Assembly: GCA_010092885.1 (NCBI GenBank)
Contig: JAADYX010000094.1
Span: 32,710-96,709, forward strand
Reading direction: 5' to 3'
Source: Chloroflexota bacterium
GTDB taxonomy: Bacteria; Chloroflexota; Anaerolineae; Aggregatilineales; UBA3940
DNA: 64,000 nt
Each line of letters starts with the position of its first letter. Positions within the stretch are counted from its first letter, which is position 1. The notes under the pieces were generated by a model. The model searched no databases and was not told the DNA's origin. It saw nothing but the letters and a program-made list of their open reading frames with translations. This document shows positions 42,019 through 50,888 of this stretch, in pieces. The position numbers and the translations under genes were made by a program.

Positions 42019-42662
42019 CTGTCGTCAAGATCTGCGGTGTCACTACACCTGAGGATGCGCTGGCAGCCGCCCAACTGGGCGCGGATATGCTCGGCCTGAA
42101 CTTTTACCCGCCGAGCCCGCGGTATGTTGATACAGCGCGCGCCCGCGAGATCGCACAGGCTGTCCGCGCTGAGTACCCGACGATCCTCGTTGGTGTGTTT
42201 GTCAATACGGATCGGCGCACCATTGATCGCATTATGGATGAAGCGGGCTTGGATTTGGCGCAGCTCAGCGGCGATGAGCCACCCTCGCAGACTGCCGCTG
42301 TGGCTGGCCGCGCGGTGAAGGCCATCCGGCCCCGGTCACTCGCGGAAGCCACTGCCCTGGCGGAAGCATTTCTGCCCCATGCCCCCAGCGATGGTCGGTT
42401 CCCAGCGCTGCTGGTGGATGCCTATCACCCCGCGCTGTACGGTGGCACCGGCGAGATGGCCAGCACGACGGTGGCCAACGCGCTGCGCGACCTCACCGCG
42501 CGGTTGATGCTCGCGGGTGGCCTGACGCCCGACAACGTACGCCAGCGGGTGGAAGCAGTCAGGCCGTGGGGTGTGGATGTGGCCAGCGGCGTGGAGTACC
42601 CTGATGACAAAACCCGCAAAGATCCGGACCGGATGGCAGCCTTTATCAGGGCCGCGCGATGA
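42015..42662 (+). CDS. trpF: Phosphoribosylanthranilate isomerase
   Basis: 215 residues. The N-terminal VKICGVTTPEDA carries the catalytic Cys, followed by GLNFYPPSPRYVD, LLVDAYH with the catalytic Asp, and LAGGLTPDNV near the phosphate site. Separate from trpC. The next gene begins 76 bases on. Confidence 0.95.
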   Translation: MTVVKICGVTTPEDALAAAQLGADMLGLNFYPPSPRYVDTARAREIAQAVRAEYPTILVGVFVNTDRRTIDRIMDEAGLDLAQLSGDEPPSQTAAVAGRAVKAIRPRSLAEATALAEAFLPHAPSDGRFPALLVDAYHPALYGGTGEMASTTVANALRDLTARLMLAGGLTPDNVRQRVEAVRPWGVDVASGVEYPDDKTRKDPDRMAAFIRAAR

Positions 42663-42738
42663 ATCAGGACTTTTTTCACCCTTTACCATGTACAAAACGC
42701 GCGCACTTTTCTTTTACAATATAGAAAAGGAGGTTGGT

Positions 42739-43020
42739 ATGTTGAAGAGAATGTTCATCCATAAACCTGTGATCGAGTGTGTTGGCAGTCCAAACCTGCG
42801 GAAGCATATCATCTGCCCGGTGTGCCGTCAGATGCATGACGTGATGTTCGATGTGTCTATCATCGATCTCAGTGACGCGCAGTGGGAGCCTGTTGCTCAC
42901 GGCGTTCACGATCGGGATGTCACGCTGCGCTGCCCCTCTGAGGGCAAAGCATTCCACGTTACGCTGCGCGCGCGCAGCCCATACTTCATCCAGAACGTCA
43001 ACCATGTTGACATCGCTTGA
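42739..43020 (+). CDS. Small Cys-containing protein inside the trp operon
   Basis: 93 residues from ATG 42739, which has a strong AAAGGAGG at 42726-42733; the long frame from 42571 runs inside trpF. CPVC at Cys26/Cys29 and further Cys14 and Cys65 (LRCP) could make a half or whole zinc ribbon. No family recognised. The upstream 76 bases are AT-rich for this genome, with a TACAAT at 42715, so it may have its own promoter. It splits trpF from trpB. A link to tryptophan is only by position. Confidence 0.65.
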   Translation: MLKRMFIHKPVIECVGSPNLRKHIICPVCRQMHDVMFDVSIIDLSDAQWEPVAHGVHDRDVTLRCPSEGKAFHVTLRARSPYFIQNVNHVDIA

Positions 43021-43024
43021 GTGA

Positions 43025-43054
43025 CAGCCGCTGCATGCATGCGTGCAGCGGCTG
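43025..43054 (+). terminator. GC-rich hairpin between the small orf and trpB
   Basis: Perfect 11-bp stem (43025-43035 with 43044-43054, CAGCCGCTGCA and complement) with an eight-base loop, no T-run. It may attenuate trpBA expression or protect upstream RNA. Confidence 0.5.
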
Positions 43055-43094
43055 CTTGCCCACACGAAAGCTGACATAGTCGATAGGACTTCTC

Positions 43095-44309
43095 ATGTAT
43101 ATACAGACCAACACCTCCAACGTGCCCGATGAACGCGGCTACTTCGGTGCCTATGGGGGGCGCTTCGTGCCGGAAACCCTGATGCCCGCCCTTGAGGACC
43201 TAACCACTGCCTACCGAGAGGCCATGGCTGATGAGGAATTCCACAAGCGGCTGGCCCACCTACAGACGACGTACACCGGGCGCCCAACGCCGGTCAGCTA
43301 TGCCACCCGCCTGACCGAACATCTCGGCGGGGCGCAGATCTACCTCAAGCGGGAGGACCTGGCTCACACCGGCGCTCACAAGATCAATAACGCATTGGGG
43401 CAGGCTCTGCTTGCCCAGCGCATGGGCAAAAAGCGCGTCATCGCTGAGACGGGAGCCGGTCAGCATGGGGTGGCCAGCGCGACAGCTGCTGCCCTGCTCG
43501 GGTTGGAATGCCACGTCTACATGGGCAGCGTGGATATCGAACGGCAGAAGCCCAATGTATTCCGCATGCAGCTTCTCGGGGCGAACGTGATCCCGGTCGA
43601 ATCCGGGACCAAAACCTTGAAGGATGCCATCAATGAGGCCATCCGTGACTGGGTGACCAACGTGCGCACGACCTTCTATCTGCTCGGGTCCGCGCTTGGA
43701 CCGCACCCCTATCCGATGATGGTCCGCGATTTCCAGAGTGTGATCGGTGTAGAAGCCCGCCAGCAAATGCTCGATCAGGTTGGCCGCCTGCCGGATCTCT
43801 GCCTGGCATGTGTGGGCGGGGGCAGCAATGCCATTGGGCTGTTCCATGCCTTCCGTGATGACGAAACCGTCGACCTGATCGGTGTGGAAGCGGGCGGGCG
43901 CGGCATTGCCAGCGGGGAACACGCCGCGCGCTTCTCCGACCCGGATGTGAGCCGCCCGGGCGTGCTGCAGGGCACCCGCTCTTTTGTGATGCAAAACGAG
44001 GACGGGCAGATCCTCAACACGCACAGTGTATCCGCCGGGTTGGATTACGCCTCGGTTGGGCCGGAGCACGCGTATCTGCGCGACCTCGAACGCGCCTTTT
44101 ACACTTACGCCACCGACGAGGAAGCGCTGCATGCCTTCCAACTGTTGAGCGAACTGGAGGGCATCATCCCTGCGCTGGAAAGTGCCCACGCGGTCGCGGA
44201 AGCCATCAAGCGCGCGCCGACCATGCCCGCCGACTCGATCATCCTGATCAATATGTCGGGCCGGGGGGACAAAGACCTCGACACAGCAATGAAGGAGCTG
44301 AACCGGTGA
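43095..44309 (+). CDS. trpB: Tryptophan synthase beta subunit
   Basis: 404 residues of the TrpB1 type. The PLP-binding Lys96 is in [13 protein letters not shown], with [11 protein letters not shown] after it, the phosphate-binding GGGSNAIG, and the GRGDKDL end. It condenses indole with serine and pairs with TrpA, whose GTG start overlaps the stop. Confidence 0.96.
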   Translation: MYIQTNTSNVPDERGYFGAYGGRFVPETLMPALEDLTTAYREAMADEEFHKRLAHLQTTYTGRPTPVSYATRLTEHLGGAQIYLKREDLAHTGAHKINNALGQALLAQRMGKKRVIAETGAGQHGVASATAAALLGLECHVYMGSVDIERQKPNVFRMQLLGANVIPVESGTKTLKDAINEAIRDWVTNVRTTFYLLGSALGPHPYPMMVRDFQSVIGVEARQQMLDQVGRLPDLCLACVGGGSNAIGLFHAFRDDETVDLIGVEAGGRGIASGEHAARFSDPDVSRPGVLQGTRSFVMQNEDGQILNTHSVSAGLDYASVGPEHAYLRDLERAFYTYATDEEALHAFQLLSELEGIIPALESAHAVAEAIKRAPTMPADSIILINMSGRGDKDLDTAMKELNR

Positions 44310-45076
44310 GCAGCCTGCAAGCGATGTTCGACAACGCGCGTGCCGAGGGGCGGCCCGCGTTTTTGCCGTATTTCCCCATCGGCTATCCTACCTATGATGA
44401 GTCGCTCGATGCCATCCACGCCATGGCGCAAGCCGGAGTCGACGGCTTCGAGATAGGGATCCCGTTCAGCGATCCGCTGGCCGATGGGCCAACCATTCAG
44501 GCCGCCACACAGCAGTCCTTGGAAAATGGCACCACCGTGCGTGCCTGCCTGCAAGCCGTCCGTGACCTGCGTGAGCGGGGCGTCACGCAGCCTATGATGA
44601 TGATGAGCTACATCAACCCGCTGCTGGCCTACGGGGCGGACCGGTTCGCTGTCGATGCCAGCGCCGCCGGAGCCAACGGCCTGATTGTCCCCGACCTGCC
44701 GCCGGAAGAGGCCGGCCTGTTTGCTGAAGCCTGCCAGCACGCAGGCCTGGACCTTATCTTCTTCCTCGCGCCGACCAGCAGCCCGGAGCGTATCCGGCTT
44801 GTGGCGGACCGGGCTACAGGCTTTATCTACGTTGTCTCACTGACGGGGGTTACAGGCGCGCGCAGCCAACTGCCCACCGACCTGACCGAATTCATCGGGC
44901 GGGTGCGGCAGATCGCAGAGCAGCCCCTGGTGCTAGGGTTTGGCATCAGCCAGCCGGACCATGTACGGCAGATCGCGCCGCTGGTGGATGGCTACATCGT
45001 CGGCAGTGCGTTGGTGCGCGCCCGCACCGTTGACCAAATCCGTCACTTGGCTCGCTCGCTGCGTGCCGCCGTATAG
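44306..45076 (+). CDS. trpA: Tryptophan synthase alpha subunit
   Basis: 256 residues from GTG 44306, overlapping trpB by four bases. Catalytic Glu49 ([16 protein letters not shown]) and Asp60 are present. It splits indoleglycerol phosphate to indole for TrpB. AroF follows after 15 bases. Confidence 0.95.
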   Translation: MSSLQAMFDNARAEGRPAFLPYFPIGYPTYDESLDAIHAMAQAGVDGFEIGIPFSDPLADGPTIQAATQQSLENGTTVRACLQAVRDLRERGVTQPMMMMSYINPLLAYGADRFAVDASAAGANGLIVPDLPPEEAGLFAEACQHAGLDLIFFLAPTSSPERIRLVADRATGFIYVVSLTGVTGARSQLPTDLTEFIGRVRQIAEQPLVLGFGISQPDHVRQIAPLVDGYIVGSALVRARTVDQIRHLARSLRAAV

Positions 45077-45091
45077 GGCAGGAGGTAGACC

Positions 45092-46108
45092 ATGCTCGTC
45101 ATCATGAAGCCAGCCGCCACCACCAAAGAGATCTCACAGGTCATTGCCCGGCTGACCGGCGACGGCTACGAAACCCAGCTTTCCGAACATGATGGTCGCA
45201 CCCTGATCGGGGTAGTCGGCCACGACATGCCCGAGCCAACTCGTGAGAACTACGCTATGCTGGCCGGGGTGGATCAGGTAATGGATGTCTCCGTACCGTA
45301 CAAACGTGCCTCACGAGAATTCCACCCCACCGATACTGTCGTGCCGCTGGGCGGGCAGCTGGTGGGGAGCGGGCGCATCGCTGTGATTGCCGGACCGTGC
45401 TCGGTGGAAAGCCGCGACCAGATCATCGAGACGGCCCACGCCGTGAAGGAGGCCGGAGCCATCGCCCTGCGGGGTGGGGCGTTCAAGCCGCGCACGTCGC
45501 CTTACAGCTTCCAGGGGTTCGGTGAACAGGCACTTCAATGGCTGGCGGAGGCCCGCGAGCAGACCGGCCTGCCGGTGGTTACAGAGATCATGGATCCGGG
45601 GTTAGTCCCGCTGGTGGCCCAGTACGCCGATGTGTTCCAGATCGGGGCGCGCAACATGCAGAACTTCACACTGCTGCACGCCGTGGGTGAAAGCCAACAC
45701 CCGATCCTGCTGAAGCGCGGCATGAGCAGCACCATCAAAGAACTGCTCATGGCCGCTGAATACGTGCTTTCCCACGGCAACACACGCATCATGCTGTGTG
45801 AGCGCGGCATCCGCACGTTTGAGACGTTTACGCGCAACACATTTGATATCAATGCGGTACCCGTGCTCAAACACCTGACCCACCTGCCGGTGATCGCCGA
45901 TCCAAGCCATGCTGTTGGCAAACGCGAATACGTCGCAGCGGTAGCCCGTGCGGGCATCGCTGCCGGGGCAGATGGCCTGCTGGTTGAGGTACACCCCTGC
46001 CCGGAAGAAGCCGTTTCTGATGGCAGACAGTCGCTGACGCCGGAGCAGTTCGCCCAGCTGATCGAGGAGACCCGTGCCATCGCAGCTGCGGTGGGGCGCT
46101 CCGCATGA
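45092..46108 (+). CDS. aroF: 3-deoxy-7-phosphoheptulonate synthase, Thermotoga-like with N-terminal regulatory domain
   Basis: 338 residues. A ferredoxin-like regulatory domain (about 1-70; [18 protein letters not shown]) is fused to the KDO8P-type catalytic barrel with [46 protein letters not shown] and [12 protein letters not shown]. In this class the extra domain senses aromatic amino acids. Placing the first step of the shikimate pathway at the end of the trp operon puts it under the Trp T-box. Confidence 0.94.
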   Translation: MLVIMKPAATTKEISQVIARLTGDGYETQLSEHDGRTLIGVVGHDMPEPTRENYAMLAGVDQVMDVSVPYKRASREFHPTDTVVPLGGQLVGSGRIAVIAGPCSVESRDQIIETAHAVKEAGAIALRGGAFKPRTSPYSFQGFGEQALQWLAEAREQTGLPVVTEIMDPGLVPLVAQYADVFQIGARNMQNFTLLHAVGESQHPILLKRGMSSTIKELLMAAEYVLSHGNTRIMLCERGIRTFETFTRNTFDINAVPVLKHLTHLPVIADPSHAVGKREYVAAVARAGIAAGADGLLVEVHPCPEEAVSDGRQSLTPEQFAQLIEETRAIAAAVGRSA

Positions 46109-46112
46109 TACT

Positions 46113-46141
46113 TTGCGACCGTCTGACCGGGTGTGTACAAT
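46113..46141 (+). promoter_or_regulatory. Promoter for the surface protein/sortase pair
   Basis: TTGCGA (46113-46118), 17 bases, TACAAT (46136-46141), 26 bases before the start of the LPXTG-like protein gene. Confidence 0.55.
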
Positions 46142-46166
46142 CGCCCCAGCTTAGGAGGTTCGACCC

Positions 46167-46697
46167 ATGAAGAAAACTATTGCAGTCTGTGTCCTGCTGC
46201 TGTCCATTCTGCTGGTTGCTCAGCCAGCTGCTGCACAAAGTGAAGGCACTATTGCGGGCATTGTCTATCTGGATGAGAACGGCAATGGCTCACGCGATGA
46301 GGGGGAAGAAGGCCTGCTCGATATCGAGGTGAACTTCGCCACCAGCGGCTGGAACACCACCATCAACACGGATGGGGCAGGGGCCTTCACCATCGACCTC
46401 AACCCGGCCACGTGGACGGTCTCTGTGTTGGTGCCGGAAGAGCAGTATCAGGCCACAACTGATACCAGTGTTGAAGTGCTGCTTGAGGCACCGGGTGACG
46501 CCGTCACCGATGTCGCGTTCGGACTGACGCCTGTCATCGCCGCCGATGGCGATGGTGATGGCGTTGAGGGCGGAGGCGAAATCCTCCCGGAATCGGGCGG
46601 CCCGCTGCCGGAAACGACCCTGATCGCCGGGCTGGTCGGCCTGATGGCGTTTGGCGGGGTGCTGGTCTTTGTGGGCCAACGCCGGAGCCGCGCCTGA
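46167..46697 (+). CDS. LPXTG-like surface protein with an SdrD B-like domain
   Basis: 176 residues. Signal peptide 1-24 (ending PAAAQ), one SdrD-B/Cna-B-like fold (about 26-115; GIVYLDENGNGSRDEGEEGL, a typical EF-hand-like calcium loop), an acidic Gly-rich linker and a cell-wall sorting end: LPESG at residues 140-144, a hydrophobic helix, then RRSRA. LPETT at 147 is a second possible sorting motif. The sortase gene starts seven bases after its stop and is the likely partner. AGGAGG precedes the ATG. Confidence 0.85.
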   Translation: MKKTIAVCVLLLSILLVAQPAAAQSEGTIAGIVYLDENGNGSRDEGEEGLLDIEVNFATSGWNTTINTDGAGAFTIDLNPATWTVSVLVPEEQYQATTDTSVEVLLEAPGDAVTDVAFGLTPVIAADGDGDGVEGGGEILPESGGPLPETTLIAGLVGLMAFGGVLVFVGQRRSRA

Positions 46698-46704
46698 TCA
46701 ACTG

Positions 46705-47583
46705 ATGCGCAAACAACTCACCAGCCGCCGGATCGATCCGCTCACTGCGGCTGGTGCGCTTTTTATCATTATCGGTGGCACAGCGCTCACGACCTACCTC
46801 GCCCTCATTGTGCCAGGCCGCCTCGCCGCCCAACAGGGCCCACCGGAAGCCTTCCTTCTCGCTGCTACGGAACAGGCGCGTTCTGTACCACCGGGCACGC
46901 CATCCGCAGATGATGCCACAACCGCGCCCGGAGGCGTCCGCCCCACACCGACGTTTGCACCGACTCCCTCGCCTATCCCGAACCGCACGCTCAACCCGAC
47001 CTACGTCGCCCGTACGACGGGTGTGGCCCCCGGCTCAGGCGAGCAGCCTGCTGCTCAAGAGGAAGGCGGCGGGATCACCTTCCCCCTGCCAGATGACAAC
47101 GAGTTCGGCGACTGGCCGCTGCCCGACTATGTAGAGGTCCGCTACTGGCTCTCGATCACCAGCATTGGCCTGGAAGCACCCATCATCACGCTGACACCGC
47201 GTGAACGCGAGATCAACGGACGCACCGTTCTGCGGCTGCCGGTGCCCAACTCGTATTCCGTAGGGTGGGACGGCACCTCAGCCGAACCCGGTCTGGCGGG
47301 CAATACAGTGCTGACGGGGCACAACAACTTCTATGGCGGCGTGTTCCAAGACCTGCAGAATATTGCCTATGGCACACAAATCGCCGTGTGGAGCGAGCGG
47401 GGCGTGTTCAACTACACCGTGTCCACCATTGAGTACATCGAGGAGACAGGCCAATCGCTGGAAGTACGGCTGAACAATGCGCACTGGCTCAATGAGACTG
47501 CCGACGACCGCGTGACCATCATCACCTGTTGGCCGAATGACAGTTCCATCTCCCACCGTCTGATCGTCGTTGCGACACGCTGA
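46705..47583 (+). CDS. Sortase (class D/E-like transpeptidase)
   Basis: 292 residues from ATG 46705. One N-terminal membrane helix (about 13-37), a Pro/Thr-rich spacer (about 60-120), then the sortase barrel with all three catalytic residues: His206 (LTGHNNF), Cys275 (IITCWPN) and Arg285 (HRLIVV). It should attach the preceding LPXTG-like protein to a wall or pilus-type partner. The longer frame from 46651 is inside that substrate gene. Its last 172 bases are also read by the opposite-strand membrane gene. Confidence 0.92.
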   Translation: MRKQLTSRRIDPLTAAGALFIIIGGTALTTYLALIVPGRLAAQQGPPEAFLLAATEQARSVPPGTPSADDATTAPGGVRPTPTFAPTPSPIPNRTLNPTYVARTTGVAPGSGEQPAAQEEGGGITFPLPDDNEFGDWPLPDYVEVRYWLSITSIGLEAPIITLTPREREINGRTVLRLPVPNSYSVGWDGTSAEPGLAGNTVLTGHNNFYGGVFQDLQNIAYGTQIAVWSERGVFNYTVSTIEYIEETGQSLEVRLNNAHWLNETADDRVTIITCWPNDSSISHRLIVVATR

Positions 47584-47960
47584 GAGCAAGATCGCCCTAA
47601 GGACGGGTCATAGAGCGCTTTTGCCACCAGCACTGCACCGAGTTCCGCAATGGTGACCACCACCCACAGCCAGCCCGGCACAAAGATCACATCGCCAAGC
47701 ACCGTATTGATGATCGCCGCCAAACCTGTACCCACCAGCAGCGTGGCCAGAATGTAGGTGAATGCTCCGGCATGCCACCCAGGCTGAAGGTCCTGAAAGA
47801 TAGCGCCGCCCAGCAGAACCAGACCGGGCAGAAACAGCAGCAGCCCCCTCAGCGGCCCACGCCATACCACCGCAAAGGTCCCCGCCGCGGTGATCAGAAA
47901 AATGCCCGTGATAAGAAGTTCGAAGCGCTTCTCCTGTCCTGACTTATTCGTCCCCAACAT
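47412..47960 (-). CDS. Four-helix membrane protein overlapping the sortase 3' end
   Basis: 182 residues from ATG 47960 with AGGAGG upstream. Residues 12-115 hold about four membrane segments (LLITGIFLITAAGTFAVVW, GLLLFLPGLVLLGGAIF, GAFTYILATLLVGTGLAAI, GWLWVVVTIAELGAVLV). The final 55-60 residues read antisense through the sortase catalytic end, are polar and look unlike the rest. No family recognised. Either the overlap is real or the stop was lost and the tail is accidental. Confidence 0.65.
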   Translation of the reverse strand: MLGTNKSGQEKRFELLITGIFLITAAGTFAVVWRGPLRGLLLFLPGLVLLGGAIFQDLQPGWHAGAFTYILATLLVGTGLAAIINTVLGDVIFVPGWLWVVVTIAELGAVLVAKALYDPSLGRSCSQRVATTIRRWEMELSFGQQVMMVTRSSAVSLSQCALFSRTSSDWPVSSMYSMVDTV

Positions 47961-47991
47961 AGTACCTCCTCATTGACCGGTTTGGTCTCTC

Positions 47992-48020
47992 ATTATAGCG
48001 GGTTTCGGGGTTTGTAAGAA
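47992..48020 (-). promoter_or_regulatory. Possible promoter for the four-helix membrane gene
   Basis: On the minus strand TTCTTA (48015-48020), 17 bases, TATAAT (47992-47997). Confidence 0.4.
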
Positions 48021-48045
48021 CTCTCTCTGAAAGCCTGCCCTCACC

Positions 48046-48074
48046 TTGAGCCGATTCGTGCTCCGGAGTACACT
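48046..48074 (+). promoter_or_regulatory. Promoter for the barrel-protein/epimerase genes
   Basis: TTGAGC (48046-48051), 17 bases, TACACT (48069-48074), 25 bases before the start at 48100. Confidence 0.55.
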
Positions 48075-48099
48075 TGGGAAAACAAGGTCGGGAGTTGTT

Positions 48100-48441
48100 A
48101 TGTTTAGCGGAGACCGGCAGTACATCGTACCCCAATACAAGCTGATCCTCTCGTATGATATCCAGCCCGGCAGTCGGGAGCGCTACTACCAGTATGTCAT
48201 GAGTGAGCTTGTGCCTGCCCTACAGGAAGAGGGTCTGTACATGACCGAGGCCTGGCATACCGCCTTTGGAGAGTACCCCATCCGCCTGATCATCTTCGCT
48301 GCTGAGGATTACGACACCATTGAGATGGTGCTCGCCAGCGAGAAATGGCAGATGATGGAGGACGAGTTCCAGCGGTTCATCCGCAACTACACCAAACTCG
48401 TTGTGCCATACCGGCAGGGATTCCAGTTCATCACAGGCTGA
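48100..48441 (+). CDS. Small dimeric alpha/beta-barrel-like protein
   Basis: 113 residues from ATG 48100 (GGGAG upstream). Strand-helix pattern KLILSYDIQPGSRERYYQYVMSELVPAL...IRLIIFAAEDYDTIEMVLASEKW fits the dimeric alpha/beta-barrel (ABM/NIPSNAP) fold. Function not known. It lies seven bases before the epimerase gene and is probably co-transcribed. Confidence 0.7.
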   Translation: MFSGDRQYIVPQYKLILSYDIQPGSRERYYQYVMSELVPALQEEGLYMTEAWHTAFGEYPIRLIIFAAEDYDTIEMVLASEKWQMMEDEFQRFIRNYTKLVVPYRQGFQFITG

Positions 48442-48448
48442 GCACCCC

Positions 48449-49372
48449 ATGCGCATACTTGTTACCGGCGGAGCTGGCTTCATTGGCTCCGCTTTGTGCA
48501 ACCAGCTCATTGAGGCGGATCACGAAGTCCGCGTGATCGATGACCTGAGTGCCGGCGAGAAAGACCGGCTCGATCCCCGGGTGCAGCTCACCCGCGGTGA
48601 TGTAGCCGATATCCCTAAGCTGTGGCGCCTGCTGCTCGACGTCGACTGCGTCTATCATCTCGCCGCACGGGTCTCCGTGCCTGAATCGATCAAATATCCG
48701 CGTGACTACAATCACGTCAATGTGGGCGGCACCGTCAGCGTGATGGAAGCCATGCGTGACGCGGGCGTAAGGCGTGTTGTGTTGGCCTCGTCCGGTGCCG
48801 TGTACGGTCAACAGGCGCAAAGCACCCTTCACGAGGACCTCATACCCGACCCCGATTCGCCGTATGCGGTGAGCAAACTTGCCGCCGAGACCTACGTGCG
48901 AACTATTGGCACCTTATGGGGTATTGAAACCGTCGCCCTACGCATCTTCAACGCTTATGGACCCCACCAGCAGCTGCCACCCTCTCACCCGCCGGTGATA
49001 CCCCGTTTTCTGCGCTCCGCGCTGACCGGTGCGTCCGTCGTGATCTACGGCGACGGCCACCAAACGCGCGATTTTGTCTACCTTGATGACATCGTCGATG
49101 CGTTGGTCTCCGCCTCGACAGCACCTGATGTCGACCGGCAGGTGATCAATGTGGGCAGTGGGCAGCCAACCAGCCTGCTGGAATTGATCGATACGATCGG
49201 GGCGATCAGCGGTCGGGAGATCGAACCGATCCACAACATGCAGCAGTCGGCGGGTGTACGCAGCATGTGCGCCGATCTGAACCGGGCCCACGAGCTGCTT
49301 AACTTCACACCCAAGATCGGCCTGCGCGAGGGGCTCGAACGCACCATCCAGCTGGATGAGCGCTTTCACTAA
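48449..49372 (+). CDS. NAD-dependent sugar epimerase/dehydratase (extended SDR)
   Basis: 307 residues from ATG 48449. Rossmann GGAGFIG at residues 7-13, VYHLAARVSVPES, the SSGAVYG strand and the YxxxK pair in PYAVSKLAAE, followed by RIFNAYGP and RDFVYLDDIV. It most resembles UDP-glucose/GlcNAc 4-epimerases; the exact sugar is unknown. Ends against the converging FprA-like gene. Confidence 0.9.
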   Translation: MRILVTGGAGFIGSALCNQLIEADHEVRVIDDLSAGEKDRLDPRVQLTRGDVADIPKLWRLLLDVDCVYHLAARVSVPESIKYPRDYNHVNVGGTVSVMEAMRDAGVRRVVLASSGAVYGQQAQSTLHEDLIPDPDSPYAVSKLAAETYVRTIGTLWGIETVALRIFNAYGPHQQLPPSHPPVIPRFLRSALTGASVVIYGDGHQTRDFVYLDDIVDALVSASTAPDVDRQVINVGSGQPTSLLELIDTIGAISGREIEPIHNMQQSAGVRSMCADLNRAHELLNFTPKIGLREGLERTIQLDERFH

Positions 49373-49383
49373 GCCAGATCAAA

Positions 49384-49407
49384 ACCGGGAAGAATGATCT
49401 CCCCGGT
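49384..49407 (-). terminator. Terminator between epimerase and ferredoxin reductase
   Basis: Stem ACCGGG (49384-49389) with CCCGGT (49402-49407). On the minus strand it is followed by TTTT, so it suits the reductase transcript. Confidence 0.55.
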
Positions 49408-49424
49408 CTGCTGGCAGTGTGGAG

Positions 49425-50831
49425 CTAATCGCCGACCGGCGCCCCCTTGCGTTCCGCGATAGCGGCCAGCATGTCCGGCACCCGGCTGAACTTCACCCGG
49501 GGACGGCCTTCTGCTTCGCCGCGCTCCTGCTCTATCTGGTCCAGCACGAGCCAGTCTTCATAGGTCAGGTAGGGGATGGCCCGTTCCTTGAGCATGGACA
49601 CGATCTCGCCCGGATGTGAGGGCTGCAGGTGCTTGCCCGCCAGAATATCTTCCACGAGCAGTTGGGCGGTTTCTTCAGAGTCCGGCTTGTTGGTGCCGAT
49701 CACACCGGAGGGCCCGCGCTTGATCCACCCGACCACATAATCACCGGTGCGCTGCTCGCCTTCCATGTCGGTCAGCACGCGGCCCCTGTCATTGGGTATG
49801 ATGCCCCAGCGCTCGTAGAAGGGCACATCGGGCAGTGGCAGGCCGTTATATCCAACGGAGCGGAAGACCAACCCCACCGGGATGACCTCGGTTTCTTCTG
49901 TGTGGCGCGGGCGAATGCGTCCGTCTTCCGCCTGGTAGAGCTCATTGCGCACCACCTTGATCGCTTCAACCCGATCCTCACCGAGGATCTCCACGGGAGA
50001 GGTCAAAAAGCGGAAGATGATACGGCGGCCACGGCCGCGCTTACCCTGGTCGGCAAAGCGCTGCATATGCTCAAAGTTGCGCAGCACGTTGCGATCGGCG
50101 GCCTCATCCAGTTCGGTCTGGCTGAACTCATCCAGCTTGAGCTGGTCCGGCGTCAGGATGACATCGACGTCCTCCATCTCGCCGAGCTCTTTGAGCTCGG
50201 TGGGCGTGAACTTCGCCTGCACCGGTCCGCGCCGCCCGAACACATACACATTCTTAACGGCGCTTTCAGCCAATGCATCCAGTGCGTAGTCAGCGATATC
50301 CGTCTGCTTGAGTTCGTTGACGGTCCGAGTCAGGATCCGCACCACGTCCACCGCCACGTTGCCCACGCCGATCACTGCCACATTCTCGACGTCGAGGTCG
50401 AATTCCAGATCGCGGAAGTCCGGGTGGGCGTTGTACCATCCGACGAACTCCGTGGCGGGGTAGCTGCCCAGGAGGTCCTCGCCGGGGATATTCAGCCGCC
50501 TGTCGCTCTGGGCACCCACCGCAAAGATGATCGCGTGGTAATACGCCTGCAAATCCGCATGCGTCACCACTGTACCGAACTCGACATTGCCAAAGAACCG
50601 GAAGCTCTCCTGGCTGGCGATGCGGTCGTAGACTTTTGTCACGGATTTGATCTTCTGATGGTCGGGTGCCACGCCGCCGCGCACCAACCCAAAGGGAGTG
50701 GGCAGGCGTTCGAACATGTCGATCTCAACGGCGATGTCTTTCTGCTTTTGCAGGTACTGTGCGGCATAAAAACCGGATGGACCGGATCCGATAATAGCGA
50801 CGCGTGCCGGGTTACTTTCAGAACCAACCAT
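49425..50831 (-). CDS. Ferredoxin--NADP+ reductase, adrenodoxin-reductase type (FprA-like)
   Basis: 468 residues. FAD-binding VAIIGSGPSGFYAAQYL near residue 11, the family's LPTPFGLVRGGVAPDHQKIKSV, NADP-binding VIGVGNVAVDVVRILTR at about 150, and the C-terminal VGWIKRGPSGVIGTNKPDS. It passes electrons between NADPH and a ferredoxin; no ferredoxin is adjacent. It is 57 bases downstream of the protease gene, in the same direction. Confidence 0.93.
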   Translation of the reverse strand: MVGSESNPARVAIIGSGPSGFYAAQYLQKQKDIAVEIDMFERLPTPFGLVRGGVAPDHQKIKSVTKVYDRIASQESFRFFGNVEFGTVVTHADLQAYYHAIIFAVGAQSDRRLNIPGEDLLGSYPATEFVGWYNAHPDFRDLEFDLDVENVAVIGVGNVAVDVVRILTRTVNELKQTDIADYALDALAESAVKNVYVFGRRGPVQAKFTPTELKELGEMEDVDVILTPDQLKLDEFSQTELDEAADRNVLRNFEHMQRFADQGKRGRGRRIIFRFLTSPVEILGEDRVEAIKVVRNELYQAEDGRIRPRHTEETEVIPVGLVFRSVGYNGLPLPDVPFYERWGIIPNDRGRVLTDMEGEQRTGDYVVGWIKRGPSGVIGTNKPDSEETAQLLVEDILAGKHLQPSHPGEIVSMLKERAIPYLTYEDWLVLDQIEQERGEAEGRPRVKFSRVPDMLAAIAERKGAPVGD

Positions 50832-50888
50832 GCGCTGTTTTTTCCCTGTTTGTCTGATTTTTCACATTATGACTCGGCGCCCACTCGG

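Noticed and set aside
46651-46704. Upstream extension of the sortase gene
   Set aside because: It reads the end of the substrate gene in another frame; ATG 46705 gives the expected short cytosolic tail before the helix.
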